From Elusimicrobiota bacterium (lineage in GTDB: Bacteria; Elusimicrobiota; Elusimicrobia; 2-02-FULL-39-32): a stretch of DNA of 64,000 bases. This document shows positions 22,889 through 32,460 of this stretch, piece by piece. A program made the position numbers and the translations under genes. Position 1 is the stretch's first letter. Every line of letters begins with the position of its first letter. Location: assembly GCA_021730935.1 (NCBI GenBank), contig JAKFYJ010000004.1, positions 78,412 through 142,411 of the forward strand, read 5' to 3'. A model generated the notes under the pieces. It was not told where the DNA came from. It saw only the letters and a list, made by a program, of their open reading frames with translations, and did no database searches.

Positions 22889-23367
22889 CGGAGACCGTTG
22901 TTGTTTCTGTCGCGGTCAAGGACCAGAAAAACTTCGCCAGGCGAAAAGAAGTCCAGCATTTGCTGGGCTCCGTCGAGAAGCAGTCGATCGCCTGCTTGGG
23001 AGTTGCCGCCGTTTTTAAACTTCAAGGCAAATTTCTTCCGTCCGAAATTGAAACGATCGTCCGCGAGCTCCTCTGCGATCCCGTCGTTGAGGTTTATGCG
23101 GTCAACGATTTGCCTGTCGAGCACGGGATCTATTATGCCGATGTCTGGCCGAAACCCGGCGTCGCAGATCCTGTCGGGGGAAGCGTGCTCAAAGCCATCC
23201 GCGATTTAAAAATTTCCACCGTCTTGGAAGCTTCTTCCGGAACCCGATATGTGTTTTCCACGATGAACGACCTTCAGAACGGGACCGGCGCGCGGGCCAT
23301 TGAACAGTTCGCCTCTCGCGCTCTCCTCAACCCCCTCATCCAGGAATGCAAGGTTTCCCAACTATGA
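22885..23367 (+). CDS. purS: Tandem-domain PurS subunit of FGAM synthase
   Basis: A 160-residue protein, twice the usual 80-90 residues of PurS. The second half (about residues 83-158: YYADVWPKPGVADPVGGSVL to the segment ending ALLNPLIQECKV) is a recognisable PurS. The first half (about 4-78: VVVSVAVKDQKNFARRKEV to the segment ending LLCDPVVEVYAV) has the same strand-helix pattern and matching end motif, so it is probably a diverged PurS copy. PurS bridges PurL and PurQ for ammonia transfer and normally dimerises; here the dimer appears fused. It heads the operon and overlaps purL as ATGA. Confidence 0.82.
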   Translation: MTETVVVSVAVKDQKNFARRKEVQHLLGSVEKQSIACLGVAAVFKLQGKFLPSEIETIVRELLCDPVVEVYAVNDLPVEHGIYYADVWPKPGVADPVGGSVLKAIRDLKISTVLEASSGTRYVFSTMNDLQNGTGARAIEQFASRALLNPLIQECKVSQL

Positions 23368-25748
23368 GCGCGACCCAAAAATATACCCAGGCCGAACAGG
23401 TTCCCCTCCTCAATTTAAACGACGAACAGCTGGTTTATTGTTCCAAAGAGCGCCTTTTGTCGATGTCCCTCGACGAAATGAAGTCCGCGCAGAAATATTT
23501 TCAGGAAGCGGGACGCGAACCCACCGATATCGAACTGGAAATGATCGCCCAGACCTGGTCGGAACATTGCAAACATAAAACGTTCAAGGGCATCATCGAT
23601 TATACGGAACGCCTGCACAATCAGGTCAGCCATAAAATTTATGACGATCTCCTCAAACAAACCGTCGTTAAAGCCACCAAAGACCTGAACAAGAAATTCT
23701 GTCTCTCGGTTTTCGAAGACAATGCCGGCATCATCGATTTTGACAAAGACAACGGCGTCGCGTTCAAGGTGGAGACGCACAACCATCCCTCAGCCCTTGA
23801 GCCTTATGGCGGAGCGGGCACCGGCATCGGCGGCGTGATCCGGGACATCCTGGGCGTGGGTCTCGGCGCAAAACCCATTTTGAATACGGACGTTTTTTGC
23901 GTGGGGGAACCGGGCCAGGAACTGCCTCAAGACTCCGGCATGCTGAGACCCGAAAGAATTTTGTCAGGCATCATTGCGGGCGTTCGGGATTATGGCAACC
24001 GGATGGGAATTCCGACGGTGAATGGGGCTGTGCTTTTTCATAAAGGATATGTCGCCAATCCTCTGGTGTTTGCGGGGACCGCTGGGATCATTCCAAAGAA
24101 TAAGATTCAGAAAAAAGTATCTCCGGGAGAACTCATCGTGGCTCTCGGCGGGCGCACGGGACGGGACGGCATTCATGGCGCGACTTTTTCGTCTCTGGCC
24201 CTCGAGAAAGGAATATCTGCCAGTGTTGTGCAGATCGGGAACGCCATCGTGGAAAAGAAAACGGCGGACGCAATGCTGCGGGCGCGCGACAAAAATCTTT
24301 ACAGTTTTGTGACAGACTGCGGCGCGGGCGGATTTTCCAGCGCCGTTGGAGAAATGGCTTCCGGATGCGGAGCAAAAGTATATTTGGAAAAAGTGCCTCT
24401 CAAATATTCGGGACTCCTTCCTTGGGAAGTCTGGCTTTCCGAATCGCAAGAAAGAATGGTTTTGTCGGTGCCGCAGAAAAATCTGGCCGCGTTGCAGGAA
24501 ATTTGCGACATTGAGGATGTGGAATGTTCCGTGATCGGCGAGTTCACGGACAGCGGCCGCCTGCAGGTGTATAGCAAAAATGAACTCATCTGTGATCTGG
24601 ACCTGGATTTCTTGCACGACGGACTTCCCAGAGTCCGCAAGACCGCGCAATGGAACGAGCCTGCCGTCGTAGATTCTGACGTTAAAATTCCGGACTCATC
24701 TCTTCCCAAAATACTCAAACAGCTTTTGAGCCATCCCAACATCGGGTCCAAGAAATGGGTGATCCGCCAATACGATCACGAAGTTCAGGGCGGTGGCGTG
24801 ATCAAACCTTTCGTCGGTGAAAATCAGCAGGGTCCCAGCGACGCGGCGGTTTATCGCCCGATTTTGAGTTCCTGGAAAGGAGTCGTGGTTTCCAACGGCA
24901 TCAACCCGTGGCTGGGCGAAGCGGATCCTTATTGGATGGCCGCCAACGTCATCGAAGAATCGCTTCGGAACCTCGCCGCCGTCGGAGGCAATGTGGAACA
25001 CGCCGCGATCCTGGACAACTTCTGCTGGGGCAACATTCACGACGAAGAAATTTTGGGTTCCCTCGTCCGCTGTTCGCAGGCATGTTATGATTTTGCGGTC
25101 GCCTTTGGGACTCCTTTCATCTCCGGAAAAGACAGCCTCAACAACACCTGGCGCGAAAATTCCGGAAAAATTTATTCCATCCCCGGCACGCTCCTCATCT
25201 CAGCCATCGGCGTGATCAATGACGCCCGCAAGTGCATCACGATGGATTTGAAAAAGCCGGGAAACCTGATCGCTTTGCTCGGGACCACGAAAGATGAATT
25301 GGGCGGTTCTCATTTTAATCATGTCTCGGGCAAATCCGGCGGCCATGTCCCCAGGGTGGACGCTCCAACCTCTTTGAAGTGCATGAAACAAATTTATAAA
25401 GCCGCGCAGAAAGGATTGATCCGTTCCTGCCACGATTTGTCAGAAGGCGGCCTGGCTGTGGGGCTCGCAGAAATGGCCATGGCGGGCAATTTGGGCGCTT
25501 CTGTTAAAGTTTCTGAAACCCTCGCTCCTGCCGTTGAGCTTTTCAGTGAATCTTCCGGGCGATGGCTGATCGAATTTGAGCCGTCAAAACTCTCTCAAAT
25601 AAAGAAAGCCTTTGCAGGTTCTCCCTTTCAGGTGATCGGCAAAGTTCAAAAGAATCCGACGGTGGACATCAAAGCGAAGAAAAATTTAATCTCCATGAAA
25701 GTGTCCGACATCAAAAAATCCTGGAATTCATTCTCGGAGAAACAATGA
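23364..25748 (+). CDS. purL: Phosphoribosylformylglycinamidine synthase subunit PurL
   Basis: A 794-residue small-type PurL, the ATP-dependent synthase half of the fourth purine step (FGAR to FGAM). Seen in order: MIAQTWSEHCKHKTF with the active-site His, VETHNHPSALEPYGGAGTG, GGRTGRDGIHGATFSS, DCGAGGFSSAVGEMA and later ISGKDSLNNTW. There is no glutaminase domain; that is the separate purQ. The ATG at 23364 overlaps the purS stop. It is somewhat longer than the typical 740 residues. Confidence 0.95.
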   Translation: MSATQKYTQAEQVPLLNLNDEQLVYCSKERLLSMSLDEMKSAQKYFQEAGREPTDIELEMIAQTWSEHCKHKTFKGIIDYTERLHNQVSHKIYDDLLKQTVVKATKDLNKKFCLSVFEDNAGIIDFDKDNGVAFKVETHNHPSALEPYGGAGTGIGGVIRDILGVGLGAKPILNTDVFCVGEPGQELPQDSGMLRPERILSGIIAGVRDYGNRMGIPTVNGAVLFHKGYVANPLVFAGTAGIIPKNKIQKKVSPGELIVALGGRTGRDGIHGATFSSLALEKGISASVVQIGNAIVEKKTADAMLRARDKNLYSFVTDCGAGGFSSAVGEMASGCGAKVYLEKVPLKYSGLLPWEVWLSESQERMVLSVPQKNLAALQEICDIEDVECSVIGEFTDSGRLQVYSKNELICDLDLDFLHDGLPRVRKTAQWNEPAVVDSDVKIPDSSLPKILKQLLSHPNIGSKKWVIRQYDHEVQGGGVIKPFVGENQQGPSDAAVYRPILSSWKGVVVSNGINPWLGEADPYWMAANVIEESLRNLAAVGGNVEHAAILDNFCWGNIHDEEILGSLVRCSQACYDFAVAFGTPFISGKDSLNNTWRENSGKIYSIPGTLLISAIGVINDARKCITMDLKKPGNLIALLGTTKDELGGSHFNHVSGKSGGHVPRVDAPTSLKCMKQIYKAAQKGLIRSCHDLSEGGLAVGLAEMAMAGNLGASVKVSETLAPAVELFSESSGRWLIEFEPSKLSQIKKAFAGSPFQVIGKVQKNPTVDIKAKKNLISMKVSDIKKSWNSFSEKQ

Positions 25749-26497
25749 CCAAAGCCCTCGTCGTCAGAACTGCCGGAACCAACTGCGACAATGAGACGAT
25801 GCACGCCTTGAAAATTGCGGGCGCGTCTCCTCACCTTCGCCATCTCCGCGAGATTCTCAAAACTCCCGATGAGCTTTTCAATTATAAAATCCTCGTCATC
25901 CCCGGCGGATTTTCTTATGGCGATGATGTCGCGGCGGGAAAAATTCTGGCCAATGAACTCCGCTTTAAATTAAACCAGCAGTTGGGAAAATTTGTGGCGC
26001 AAAAGCGCCTCGTGATCGGCATCTGCAACGGATTCCAGGTCCTGGTGAAAACCGGACTGCTCCCGGGAGACGACGCCATCAGTTTTGTCCAGGATTCCAC
26101 CCTCACTCAAAACGATTCCGGACGCTTTCAGTGCGAATGGGTGCAGGTTAAAAGAGAAAAATCCCGCGCAACCTGGCTCTCGAAACTTCCTTCGGATTTT
26201 CATCTGCCCATCGCTCACGGCGAAGGAAAGTTCGTCGCGAAAGACGCCAAGCTTTTAAGAAAGATCGAAGATAACGGTCAGGTGATTTTCAGCTATAACC
26301 CGGTCAACCCAAATGGGTCCAGCCACGCGATTGCGGGCATCTGCAACGCGTCGGGGAATGTTGTCGGCCTCATGCCTCACCCGGAGCGATATGTCACATC
26401 TTTTCAGCACCCGGCCTGGACGCGGATGAAGGAAAACAAGGCGACCCCGGGATTTCTGTTTTGGCAAGGAGCCGTGAAATATGCTGGAAACCTATAA
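25745..26497 (+). CDS. purQ: Phosphoribosylformylglycinamidine synthase, glutaminase subunit PurQ
   Basis: A 250-residue class I glutamine amidotransferase supplying ammonia to PurL. RTAGTNCDNETMHAL is the family N-terminus, VIPGGFSYGDDVAAG and GICNGFQVLVK hold the oxyanion loop and nucleophilic Cys, and LMPHPERY carries the catalytic His and Glu. It overlaps purL as ATGA and purF by 17 bases, so the four proteins are translated in tight coupling. Confidence 0.95.
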   Translation: MTKALVVRTAGTNCDNETMHALKIAGASPHLRHLREILKTPDELFNYKILVIPGGFSYGDDVAAGKILANELRFKLNQQLGKFVAQKRLVIGICNGFQVLVKTGLLPGDDAISFVQDSTLTQNDSGRFQCEWVQVKREKSRATWLSKLPSDFHLPIAHGEGKFVAKDAKLLRKIEDNGQVIFSYNPVNPNGSSHAIAGICNASGNVVGLMPHPERYVTSFQHPAWTRMKENKATPGFLFWQGAVKYAGNL

Positions 26498-27917
26498 CAC
26501 CTATCACCCGGATTTGAAAGAAGAGTGCGGCGTCTGCGGCGTTTTCGCCCACAGAGATTCCGCCCATCTCGTTTATCTTGGGCTCACTTCGCTCCAGCAC
26601 CGAGGTCAAGAATCTGCCGGCATCGTGTCGATCAACGGCCGCATGAATCGTCACACAGGCATGGGGCTGGTGTTCGATGTGTTCAAGAAAGAACATTTCC
26701 AGAACCTCCGCGGGCACACTTCCATCGGGCATGTCCGATATTCCACTCACGGAAGCTCCATCATCAAAAATGCCCAGCCCCTTCTGGTCTCCACGCCTTA
26801 TGGACAGGTGGCTGTGGGACACAACGGAAATTTCACCAACGCGGACAGCGTCAAAAAACAGCTGGAACTGGGCGGCGCGATTTATCAAACCACTTCTGAC
26901 ACAGAAATCATTCTTCATCTCATTGCGCGTTCCAAGAAAAAAAATCTTCCTGAAGCCATCAGCCACGCGCTTAAAAAAGTGGAAGGGGCCTATTCCCTTC
27001 TTTTCGCTTCCGACCGCGACTCACAAAACAAGCCCGGAAGCATGATGATCGCAGTCCGCGACCCTCACGGGTTCAGGCCGTTGGTGTTGGGCCGTCTGGG
27101 TTCCTCCTGGGTGGTCGCATCCGAAACCTGCGCGTTCGATTTGATCGGAGCCAAGACAGTGCGTGAAATCGAGCCCGGCGAAATGATCGTGATCGAAAAT
27201 AACCAAAATTTTAAGAGTTACAGGATCGCTGAAAAACTTCCCAAAACTTCCCTCTGCATATTCGAATTTATTTATTTTGCCCGCCCGGACTCCAAAATTT
27301 TCGGCAAAAGCGTTTATGAAGTCCGCCGTGAGATGGGCCGCCAGCTTGCCCGAGAATCTCCACCTCCCAAAGGCATCGATTGCGTGATCGCGGTGCCGGA
27401 CTCTTCTGTGGTGGCCGCGCTTGGATATGCCGAGCAGGCTCACCTGCCGTTTGAAATCGGGTTTATCCGGAGCCATTATGTGGGCCGCACATTCATTGAA
27501 CCGTCCAAGCCCATGAGGGATTTCCGCGCCCGCATCAAATATAATCCGATCCGCGAAAACCTGAAAGGCAAAAAAGTTGTTTTGATCGATGACAGCATCG
27601 TCCGCGGGACCACATCTAAAAAATTGATCCGCATGCTCCGAGACGCCGGCATCCAAGAAATTCATATGCGAATTTCTTCGCCGCCTATCGTGGGTTCTTG
27701 CTTTTATGGCATTGACACGCCCACCAAGGAAGAGCTGATCGCGTCTTCACATTCCGTCAAAGACATCCAGAAGTTCATTGGGGTGGACTCTCTCGAATAT
27801 CTGACGATTCCAGGCATGCTCAAATCTGCCAAGGGTGACGCCGCAGGATATTGCGTAAGCTGTTTCTCTGGGAAATATCCGACAAAAATATATCAGGAAA
27901 AATCGGCGAAAAAATAA
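26481..27917 (+). CDS. purF: Amidophosphoribosyltransferase
   Basis: A 478-residue glutamine PRPP amidotransferase, the first committed purine step. A 15-residue propeptide precedes the probable nucleophile Cys16 (EECGVCGVF). The Ntn glutaminase motifs LQHRGQESAGI and HVRYSTHGSS follow. The C-terminal phosphoribosyltransferase has the PRPP loop VVLIDDSIVRGTTSKK. The end YCVSCFSGKYP holds paired Cys like the 4Fe-4S ligands of the Bacillus-type enzyme, so an oxygen-sensitive cluster is likely. It starts inside purQ and ends one base before pyrR, joining the purine and pyrimidine parts. Confidence 0.95.
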   Translation: MLETYNTYHPDLKEECGVCGVFAHRDSAHLVYLGLTSLQHRGQESAGIVSINGRMNRHTGMGLVFDVFKKEHFQNLRGHTSIGHVRYSTHGSSIIKNAQPLLVSTPYGQVAVGHNGNFTNADSVKKQLELGGAIYQTTSDTEIILHLIARSKKKNLPEAISHALKKVEGAYSLLFASDRDSQNKPGSMMIAVRDPHGFRPLVLGRLGSSWVVASETCAFDLIGAKTVREIEPGEMIVIENNQNFKSYRIAEKLPKTSLCIFEFIYFARPDSKIFGKSVYEVRREMGRQLARESPPPKGIDCVIAVPDSSVVAALGYAEQAHLPFEIGFIRSHYVGRTFIEPSKPMRDFRARIKYNPIRENLKGKKVVLIDDSIVRGTTSKKLIRMLRDAGIQEIHMRISSPPIVGSCFYGIDTPTKEELIASSHSVKDIQKFIGVDSLEYLTIPGMLKSAKGDAAGYCVSCFSGKYPTKIYQEKSAKK

Positions 27918-27918
27918 A

Positions 27919-28458
27919 ATGAAGCAGATCGAAGACGGCGCCGGTTTCAAAAAAATCCTGGACGACCTCGTTCAGGATTTCTACAAAGAGAACGAAGCGG
28001 TTTGCAAACAGGGCAAATCTGCCCTCAGCGTGGTCGGGATCCAGACGCGCGGCGTTCATGTCGCGGCCAGGATCGCGGACATCCTCAAGAAAACATATCA
28101 TACGACCTGTTCCGTGGGCTCTCTGGACATCACGCTTTATCGCGACGATGTGAGCGAGATCGGAAGCCAACCCCTCGTGAAAGAAACGAACATCCCTTTT
28201 GAGATCGAAGGAAAAACCATTTTGCTGGTCGACGATGTGCTTTATACCGGGCGCACCATCCGAGCGGCGCTGGACGCTCTTCTGGAATTGGGCCGTCCCA
28301 AACTGATCCGCCTCGCGGTCGCCGTTGAGAGAGAGGGCCGGGAACTTCCGATCCAGGCGGATTATGCGGGGATCACCGTCAAGGTCAAGGCAGGGGAAAA
28401 AGTTCAGCTCAAAGTCCGGGAAGTCGACGGAAAGGACGGGATCTGGATCGTTAAATGA
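27919..28458 (+). CDS. pyrR: PyrR: pyr mRNA-binding regulator / uracil phosphoribosyltransferase
   Basis: A 179-residue PyrR. VGIQTRGVHVAARI, a YRDD element (LYRDDVSEIG) and the PRPP loop TILLVDDVLYTGRTIRAAL are diagnostic. In Firmicutes PyrR binds a hairpin in the pyr leader to cause termination, and has weak uracil phosphoribosyltransferase activity. I see no PyrR-binding consensus hairpin or attenuator around the gene (it starts one base after purF), so regulation here may act elsewhere or only the enzyme role remains. It overlaps pyrB as ATGA. Confidence 0.92.
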   Translation: MKQIEDGAGFKKILDDLVQDFYKENEAVCKQGKSALSVVGIQTRGVHVAARIADILKKTYHTTCSVGSLDITLYRDDVSEIGSQPLVKETNIPFEIEGKTILLVDDVLYTGRTIRAALDALLELGRPKLIRLAVAVEREGRELPIQADYAGITVKVKAGEKVQLKVREVDGKDGIWIVK

Positions 28459-29387
28459 ACCTGAAAAAGAAAGACCTCCTTGACTTGCAATCTCTATCGA
28501 AAGAAGAGATCGAACTCATCATTGAGACCGCGCGCCCTTTCAAAAAGCTTTTCACCCAATCCATAAAGAGAGTCCCCACGCTCCGCGGCAAAACGGTGGC
28601 TCTCCTTTTTTATGAGCCTTCCACGCGCACCAGAATTTCTTTTGAAGTGGCGGCCAAGCGTTTGAGCGCGGACACGGTGGATCTGGCGGTGAGCACCAGC
28701 TCGGTGCAGAAGGGCGAAAGCCTCATCGACACGGGAAAAACCCTTGAGGCCATGAAAGTGGATTTCATCGTGATCCGCCACCAGGAGAGCGGAGCGGCGG
28801 AAATGTTGTCGGACAAGCTCAAGGTCCACATCGTGAACGCCGGAGACGGAACTCACGAGCACCCGACCCAGGGACTTCTGGATCTGTTCACGCTCAAAGA
28901 AAAGAGGGGCGACATCAAGGGGATGAACGTCGTGATCCTGGGCGACATCGCTCATTCCAGAGTGGCCCGCTCAAATCTGTGGGCTCTCACCAAACTTGGA
29001 GCCAAAGTCACTCTTTGCGGACCGGAAGCCCTTGTTCCTCAGGAGCTGGGGAAAATGTTCGGCAAACAGGTGCGCATTGAGCATGACATCGCCAAAGCCG
29101 TCCGGAGCGCGGACGCGATCAATGTTCTCCGCATCCAAAAAGAACGCATGATGGACGGACTGATCCCATCTTTTCCCTCTTATACGGAACAGTTCGGACT
29201 CACTTCAAAAATATTAAAGCTTGCGAAAAAAGATTGCCTCGTTCTTCATCCCGGGCCCATGAACCGCGGCATTGAAATTTCATCGGATGTGGCGGACGGA
29301 TCCCATTCGGTTATTTTGGAGCAAGTCACCAACGGGATCGCGGTTCGAATGGCGGTCCTTTATCTTTTGGCGGGCTCCAAAGTATAG
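28455..29387 (+). CDS. pyrB: Aspartate carbamoyltransferase catalytic chain
   Basis: A 310-residue ATCase catalytic subunit joining carbamoyl phosphate and aspartate. EPSTRTRISFEVAAKRL is the carbamoyl phosphate site and HPTQGLLDLFTLKE the aspartate-carbamoyltransferase signature; LHPGPMNRGIEI closes the site. No pyrI regulatory chain follows. The carbamoyl phosphate synthetase genes (carA, carB) are absent from this window and must be elsewhere. Followed one base later by pyrC. Confidence 0.95.
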   Translation: MNLKKKDLLDLQSLSKEEIELIIETARPFKKLFTQSIKRVPTLRGKTVALLFYEPSTRTRISFEVAAKRLSADTVDLAVSTSSVQKGESLIDTGKTLEAMKVDFIVIRHQESGAAEMLSDKLKVHIVNAGDGTHEHPTQGLLDLFTLKEKRGDIKGMNVVILGDIAHSRVARSNLWALTKLGAKVTLCGPEALVPQELGKMFGKQVRIEHDIAKAVRSADAINVLRIQKERMMDGLIPSFPSYTEQFGLTSKILKLAKKDCLVLHPGPMNRGIEISSDVADGSHSVILEQVTNGIAVRMAVLYLLAGSKV

Positions 29388-29388
29388 A

Positions 29389-30678
29389 ATGGATTTTTTA
29401 ATCGCAGGCGGCAGAGTCCTGGACCCGTCCTCTCGGCGCGACGGAATATTTGACCTCCTCGTCAAAAACGGCAAGATCGCCTCTATAGAAAAAAACATTT
29501 CCGCGCCCAAAAACACGGCAAAAATTTCAGCCAGGGGATGCTGGGTGATGCCGGGACTCATTGACGCTCACGTGCACTTGAGGGAACCGGGCGGAGAAGA
29601 ATCGGAAACGATCGCTTCAGGAACCCAGGCCGCCGCTGCAGGCGGGGTGACTTCTGTCTTGGCCATGGCCAACACCAAGCCCCCCATTGATTCTCCCCAG
29701 CAGGTCCGCTTTGTTTTGCGCCGCGCCAAAGAAACCGCCATCGTGAGAGTTTATCCTGTGGGCGCCGTCACCAAAAATCTGGAAGGGAAAGAGCTCGCCG
29801 ACATTGCAGGCATGGTGAAAGCCGGATGCGCGGCCATTTCCGATGACGGCCGGGAAGTGATGGACACGCGGCTTTATCGCAGAGCCCTTGAACTGGCGAA
29901 AGCGCATCGCGTTCCCCTGATTGACCATTGTGAAGACGAAAATTTGTCCATGGGCGGCGTCATGAATGAGAGTTCTCTCTCCGCCAAGCTGGGCCTCAGG
30001 GGCATTCCTCCCGAATCCGAGTCCGTGATGGTGGCTCGCGCGATTTTTTTGTCCCGTCTCACAGGCGCCCGCGTTCATCTGGCTCACATGTCCACGAAAG
30101 ATTCCGTGGATTTGATCCGGAACGCCAAAAAAAATGGAGTGCCCGTCTCCGCTGAAACTTGTCCTCATTATCTCACGCTCACGGAAGATGCCGTGCAGAG
30201 ATATAAAACCAGCGCCAAGATGAAACCGCCGCTCCGGAGCCATAAAGACCAGAACGCTTTGCTTGAAGGCCTCTCGGACGGAACTCTCGACACCATCGCC
30301 ACCGACCACGCGCCCCATGACCCCCGGAGCAAAGAGCGGGAATTTTCTCAGGCGCCGTTTGGGATCATCGGTCTCGAAACCAGTTTCGCGCTCGTTCATC
30401 AGGCGCTGATTGAAACCAAAGTCCTGACCCCGATGGAAGCGGTCCGGAAAATGTCGTTCAACCCGGCAGAAAATTTCGGGCTCCCCGGCGGATCAATATC
30501 CAAAGGCGCGGTTGCCGACCTGGCCATTTTTGATCCCGGGATTTCCTGGACCGCGGATCACTTCATTTCCAAAAGTTTCAACTCTCCTTTCACGGGGCGG
30601 CATTTCAAAGGAAAGATCATCATGACGATCGTCGGCGGAAGCATCGTCTATCAGTTCGGATCTTCCAGGACCCAATGA
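29389..30678 (+). CDS. pyrC: Dihydroorotase (class I)
   Basis: A 429-residue metal-dependent amidohydrolase closing carbamoyl aspartate to dihydroorotate. The zinc motif DAHVHLREPG lies near residue 60. Further metal ligands sit in LIDHCEDE and in VHLAHMSTK, with the metal Asp in ATDHAPH. The N-terminus FLIAGGRVLDPSSRRDG and the length match the class I type that often pairs with PyrB. The ATG at 29389 sits one base after the pyrB stop; a longer frame upstream is a pyrB shadow. It overlaps pyrD as ATGA. Confidence 0.94.
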   Translation: MDFLIAGGRVLDPSSRRDGIFDLLVKNGKIASIEKNISAPKNTAKISARGCWVMPGLIDAHVHLREPGGEESETIASGTQAAAAGGVTSVLAMANTKPPIDSPQQVRFVLRRAKETAIVRVYPVGAVTKNLEGKELADIAGMVKAGCAAISDDGREVMDTRLYRRALELAKAHRVPLIDHCEDENLSMGGVMNESSLSAKLGLRGIPPESESVMVARAIFLSRLTGARVHLAHMSTKDSVDLIRNAKKNGVPVSAETCPHYLTLTEDAVQRYKTSAKMKPPLRSHKDQNALLEGLSDGTLDTIATDHAPHDPRSKEREFSQAPFGIIGLETSFALVHQALIETKVLTPMEAVRKMSFNPAENFGLPGGSISKGAVADLAIFDPGISWTADHFISKSFNSPFTGRHFKGKIIMTIVGGSIVYQFGSSRTQ

Positions 30679-31760
30679 AAATTTATCCATCTCTCATCCG
30701 TCCGCTTCTTTTCAACCTGGAGCCGGAACGGGCGCACCGAACCGTTTTTGAGTTTTTTAAATTCCTTCAGCATGTTCCGTCTCTTCAGCATGTTCTTTCC
30801 AGCCGGTATTGTTTTGACGATCCCTCTCTTGAGATGGAACTTTTCGGGTGCCGCTTCAGAAATCCCGTCGGCGTTGCGGCGGGTTTCGACAAGAGCTGTG
30901 AAATTTATGACGTCCTCCCCTGTTTCGGATTCGGATATGTCGAGTGCGGAACCGTGACAGCCAAAGACCAGAGCGGAAACCCGGGACCCCGGATGTTCCG
31001 GCTTGAAAACGATCAGGCCCTCATCAACCGCATGGGATTTAATAATCACGGCGCATTGTGGGTTGAAGAGCGCCTCAAAGCATCTCCGGCGCCGGAAGTC
31101 CCGCTCGGAATCAATATCGGCAAAAGCAAGGTCACGGAGCTCGAAAAAGCCGCGGAAGATTATCTTTTTACTCTTGAGAAACTGTTCCCCTTCGCGAATT
31201 ATTTCGTCATCAACGTGAGCTCGCCGAACACCCCGGGCCTCCGAGACCTCGGGAAAAATCTGAATCCCCTTCTGGATGCGCTCCAGAAAAAAAATCTTGA
31301 GATGGCGGGAAAACTCCGCACCCGGCCCAAACCGATTTTCGTTAAACTCTCGCCCGATATGCTCCCGGAAGAACTGGAGGATGCGGTGCAGAGCTGTCTC
31401 AGGAACCAGGTGACCGGCATCATCGCCACCAACACCACGGTTTCCCGCGAAGGGGTGGATTTGGGTTCGCCTCTCGAGGGCGGGCTGAGCGGCAAACCGC
31501 TGAGGGACAAATCGACTGCGGTCTTGAAAGAAGTCCATAAACTGTCCAAAGGTCAGCTCATCCTGATCGGAGTGGGGGGCATTTTTTCAGCTCAGGATGC
31601 CTACGATAAAATTTTGGCGGGCGCTTCGCTCGTGCAGGTCTATACGGGCTGGGTTTACGGCGGGCCCTCCACGGTCACAAGAATAAATGAAGGATTGTCC
31701 GATCTTTTGAAAAAGGACGGCTTCAAAAATATCAGAGAGGCGGTGGGAAAAGGTGCGTGA
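30675..31760 (+). CDS. pyrD: Dihydroorotate dehydrogenase, quinone-type (class 2)
   Basis: A 361-residue FMN enzyme oxidising dihydroorotate to orotate. The amphipathic N-terminus (YPSLIRPLLFNLEPERAH) is the membrane-association domain of class 2 enzymes, which pass electrons to quinone. VAAGFDKSCEIYD, GTVTAKDQSGNPGPRMFRL and NVSSPNTPGLRDLG (with catalytic Ser) follow. There is no pyrK electron-transfer gene, in agreement with class 2. It overlaps pyrF by eight bases. Confidence 0.93.
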   Translation: MKIYPSLIRPLLFNLEPERAHRTVFEFFKFLQHVPSLQHVLSSRYCFDDPSLEMELFGCRFRNPVGVAAGFDKSCEIYDVLPCFGFGYVECGTVTAKDQSGNPGPRMFRLENDQALINRMGFNNHGALWVEERLKASPAPEVPLGINIGKSKVTELEKAAEDYLFTLEKLFPFANYFVINVSSPNTPGLRDLGKNLNPLLDALQKKNLEMAGKLRTRPKPIFVKLSPDMLPEELEDAVQSCLRNQVTGIIATNTTVSREGVDLGSPLEGGLSGKPLRDKSTAVLKEVHKLSKGQLILIGVGGIFSAQDAYDKILAGASLVQVYTGWVYGGPSTVTRINEGLSDLLKKDGFKNIREAVGKGA

Positions 31761-32460
31761 ACGAGGGCTGATTCTGGCGTTGGATGTTGAACCGGGCGTT
31801 GCGCGCAAGACGATTCATGCGCTGAAAGACCATATCGAAATCTTCAAGATCGGCAACCGGCTTTTCACGGCGTTCGGACCGCAAGTGGTCAAGTGGGTGC
31901 ATGACGCCGGCCGCAAAGTCTTTTTGGACTTAAAATTTCACGACATTCCCGTCACGGTGGCGGAAGCTTGCCGGAACGCCGCCCGGATGAAGGTCTGGGG
32001 GCTCACTATTCACACCTCGGGCGGATTTGCTATGATGAGAGAGGCCCAGGCGGCGGCGGCAGATGAGTCGCGGAAACTGGGCGTCAGGAAACCCCTGATT
32101 TTTGGGGTGACCGTTCTCACAAGTTTATCCAAATCGGATCTCAAAGAGGCGGGAGTGAACGCTTCCCCTCAGGCGCAAGTCAAGCGTCTTGCTCTTCTGG
32201 CCCAAAAGGCCGGACTGGACGCTCTTGTCGCGTCAGGTCAGGAAATTGAGATGCTGCGCGCAACGGTCGGGCAAAAAATGGTCCTCGGAATTCCCGGAAT
32301 CAGGCCCGCGGACGCGAACAAGAAAGACGATCAAAAACGGGTGATGACGCCTGAAAAAGCCATGAAACTCGGCGCGAATTATGTCATCGTGGGACGGCCG
32401 ATTTTAGAAGCCAAAAACAAAGCGGAAACCATTCATCAAATCATGAGGGCAATCAAATGA
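31753..32460 (+). CDS. pyrF: Orotidine 5'-phosphate decarboxylase
   Basis: A 235-residue OMP decarboxylase making UMP. LILALDVEPGVA opens the TIM barrel, DLKFHDIPVTV carries the Lys-Asp catalytic pair, and VLGIPGIRPADANKKDDQKR and YVIVGRPILEA bind phosphate. Start GTG at 31753, eight bases inside pyrD. It ends as ATGATG over pyrE. It is the last pyrimidine step before UMP. Confidence 0.94.
   Translation: MRERGLILALDVEPGVARKTIHALKDHIEIFKIGNRLFTAFGPQVVKWVHDAGRKVFLDLKFHDIPVTVAEACRNAARMKVWGLTIHTSGGFAMMREAQAAAADESRKLGVRKPLIFGVTVLTSLSKSDLKEAGVNASPQAQVKRLALLAQKAGLDALVASGQEIEMLRATVGQKMVLGIPGIRPADANKKDDQKRVMTPEKAMKLGANYVIVGRPILEAKNKAETIHQIMRAIK

Noticed and set aside
27880..27950. PyrR-binding attenuator before pyrR
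   Set aside because: The gap from purF is one base, and no anti-antiterminator consensus or terminator stem is seen.
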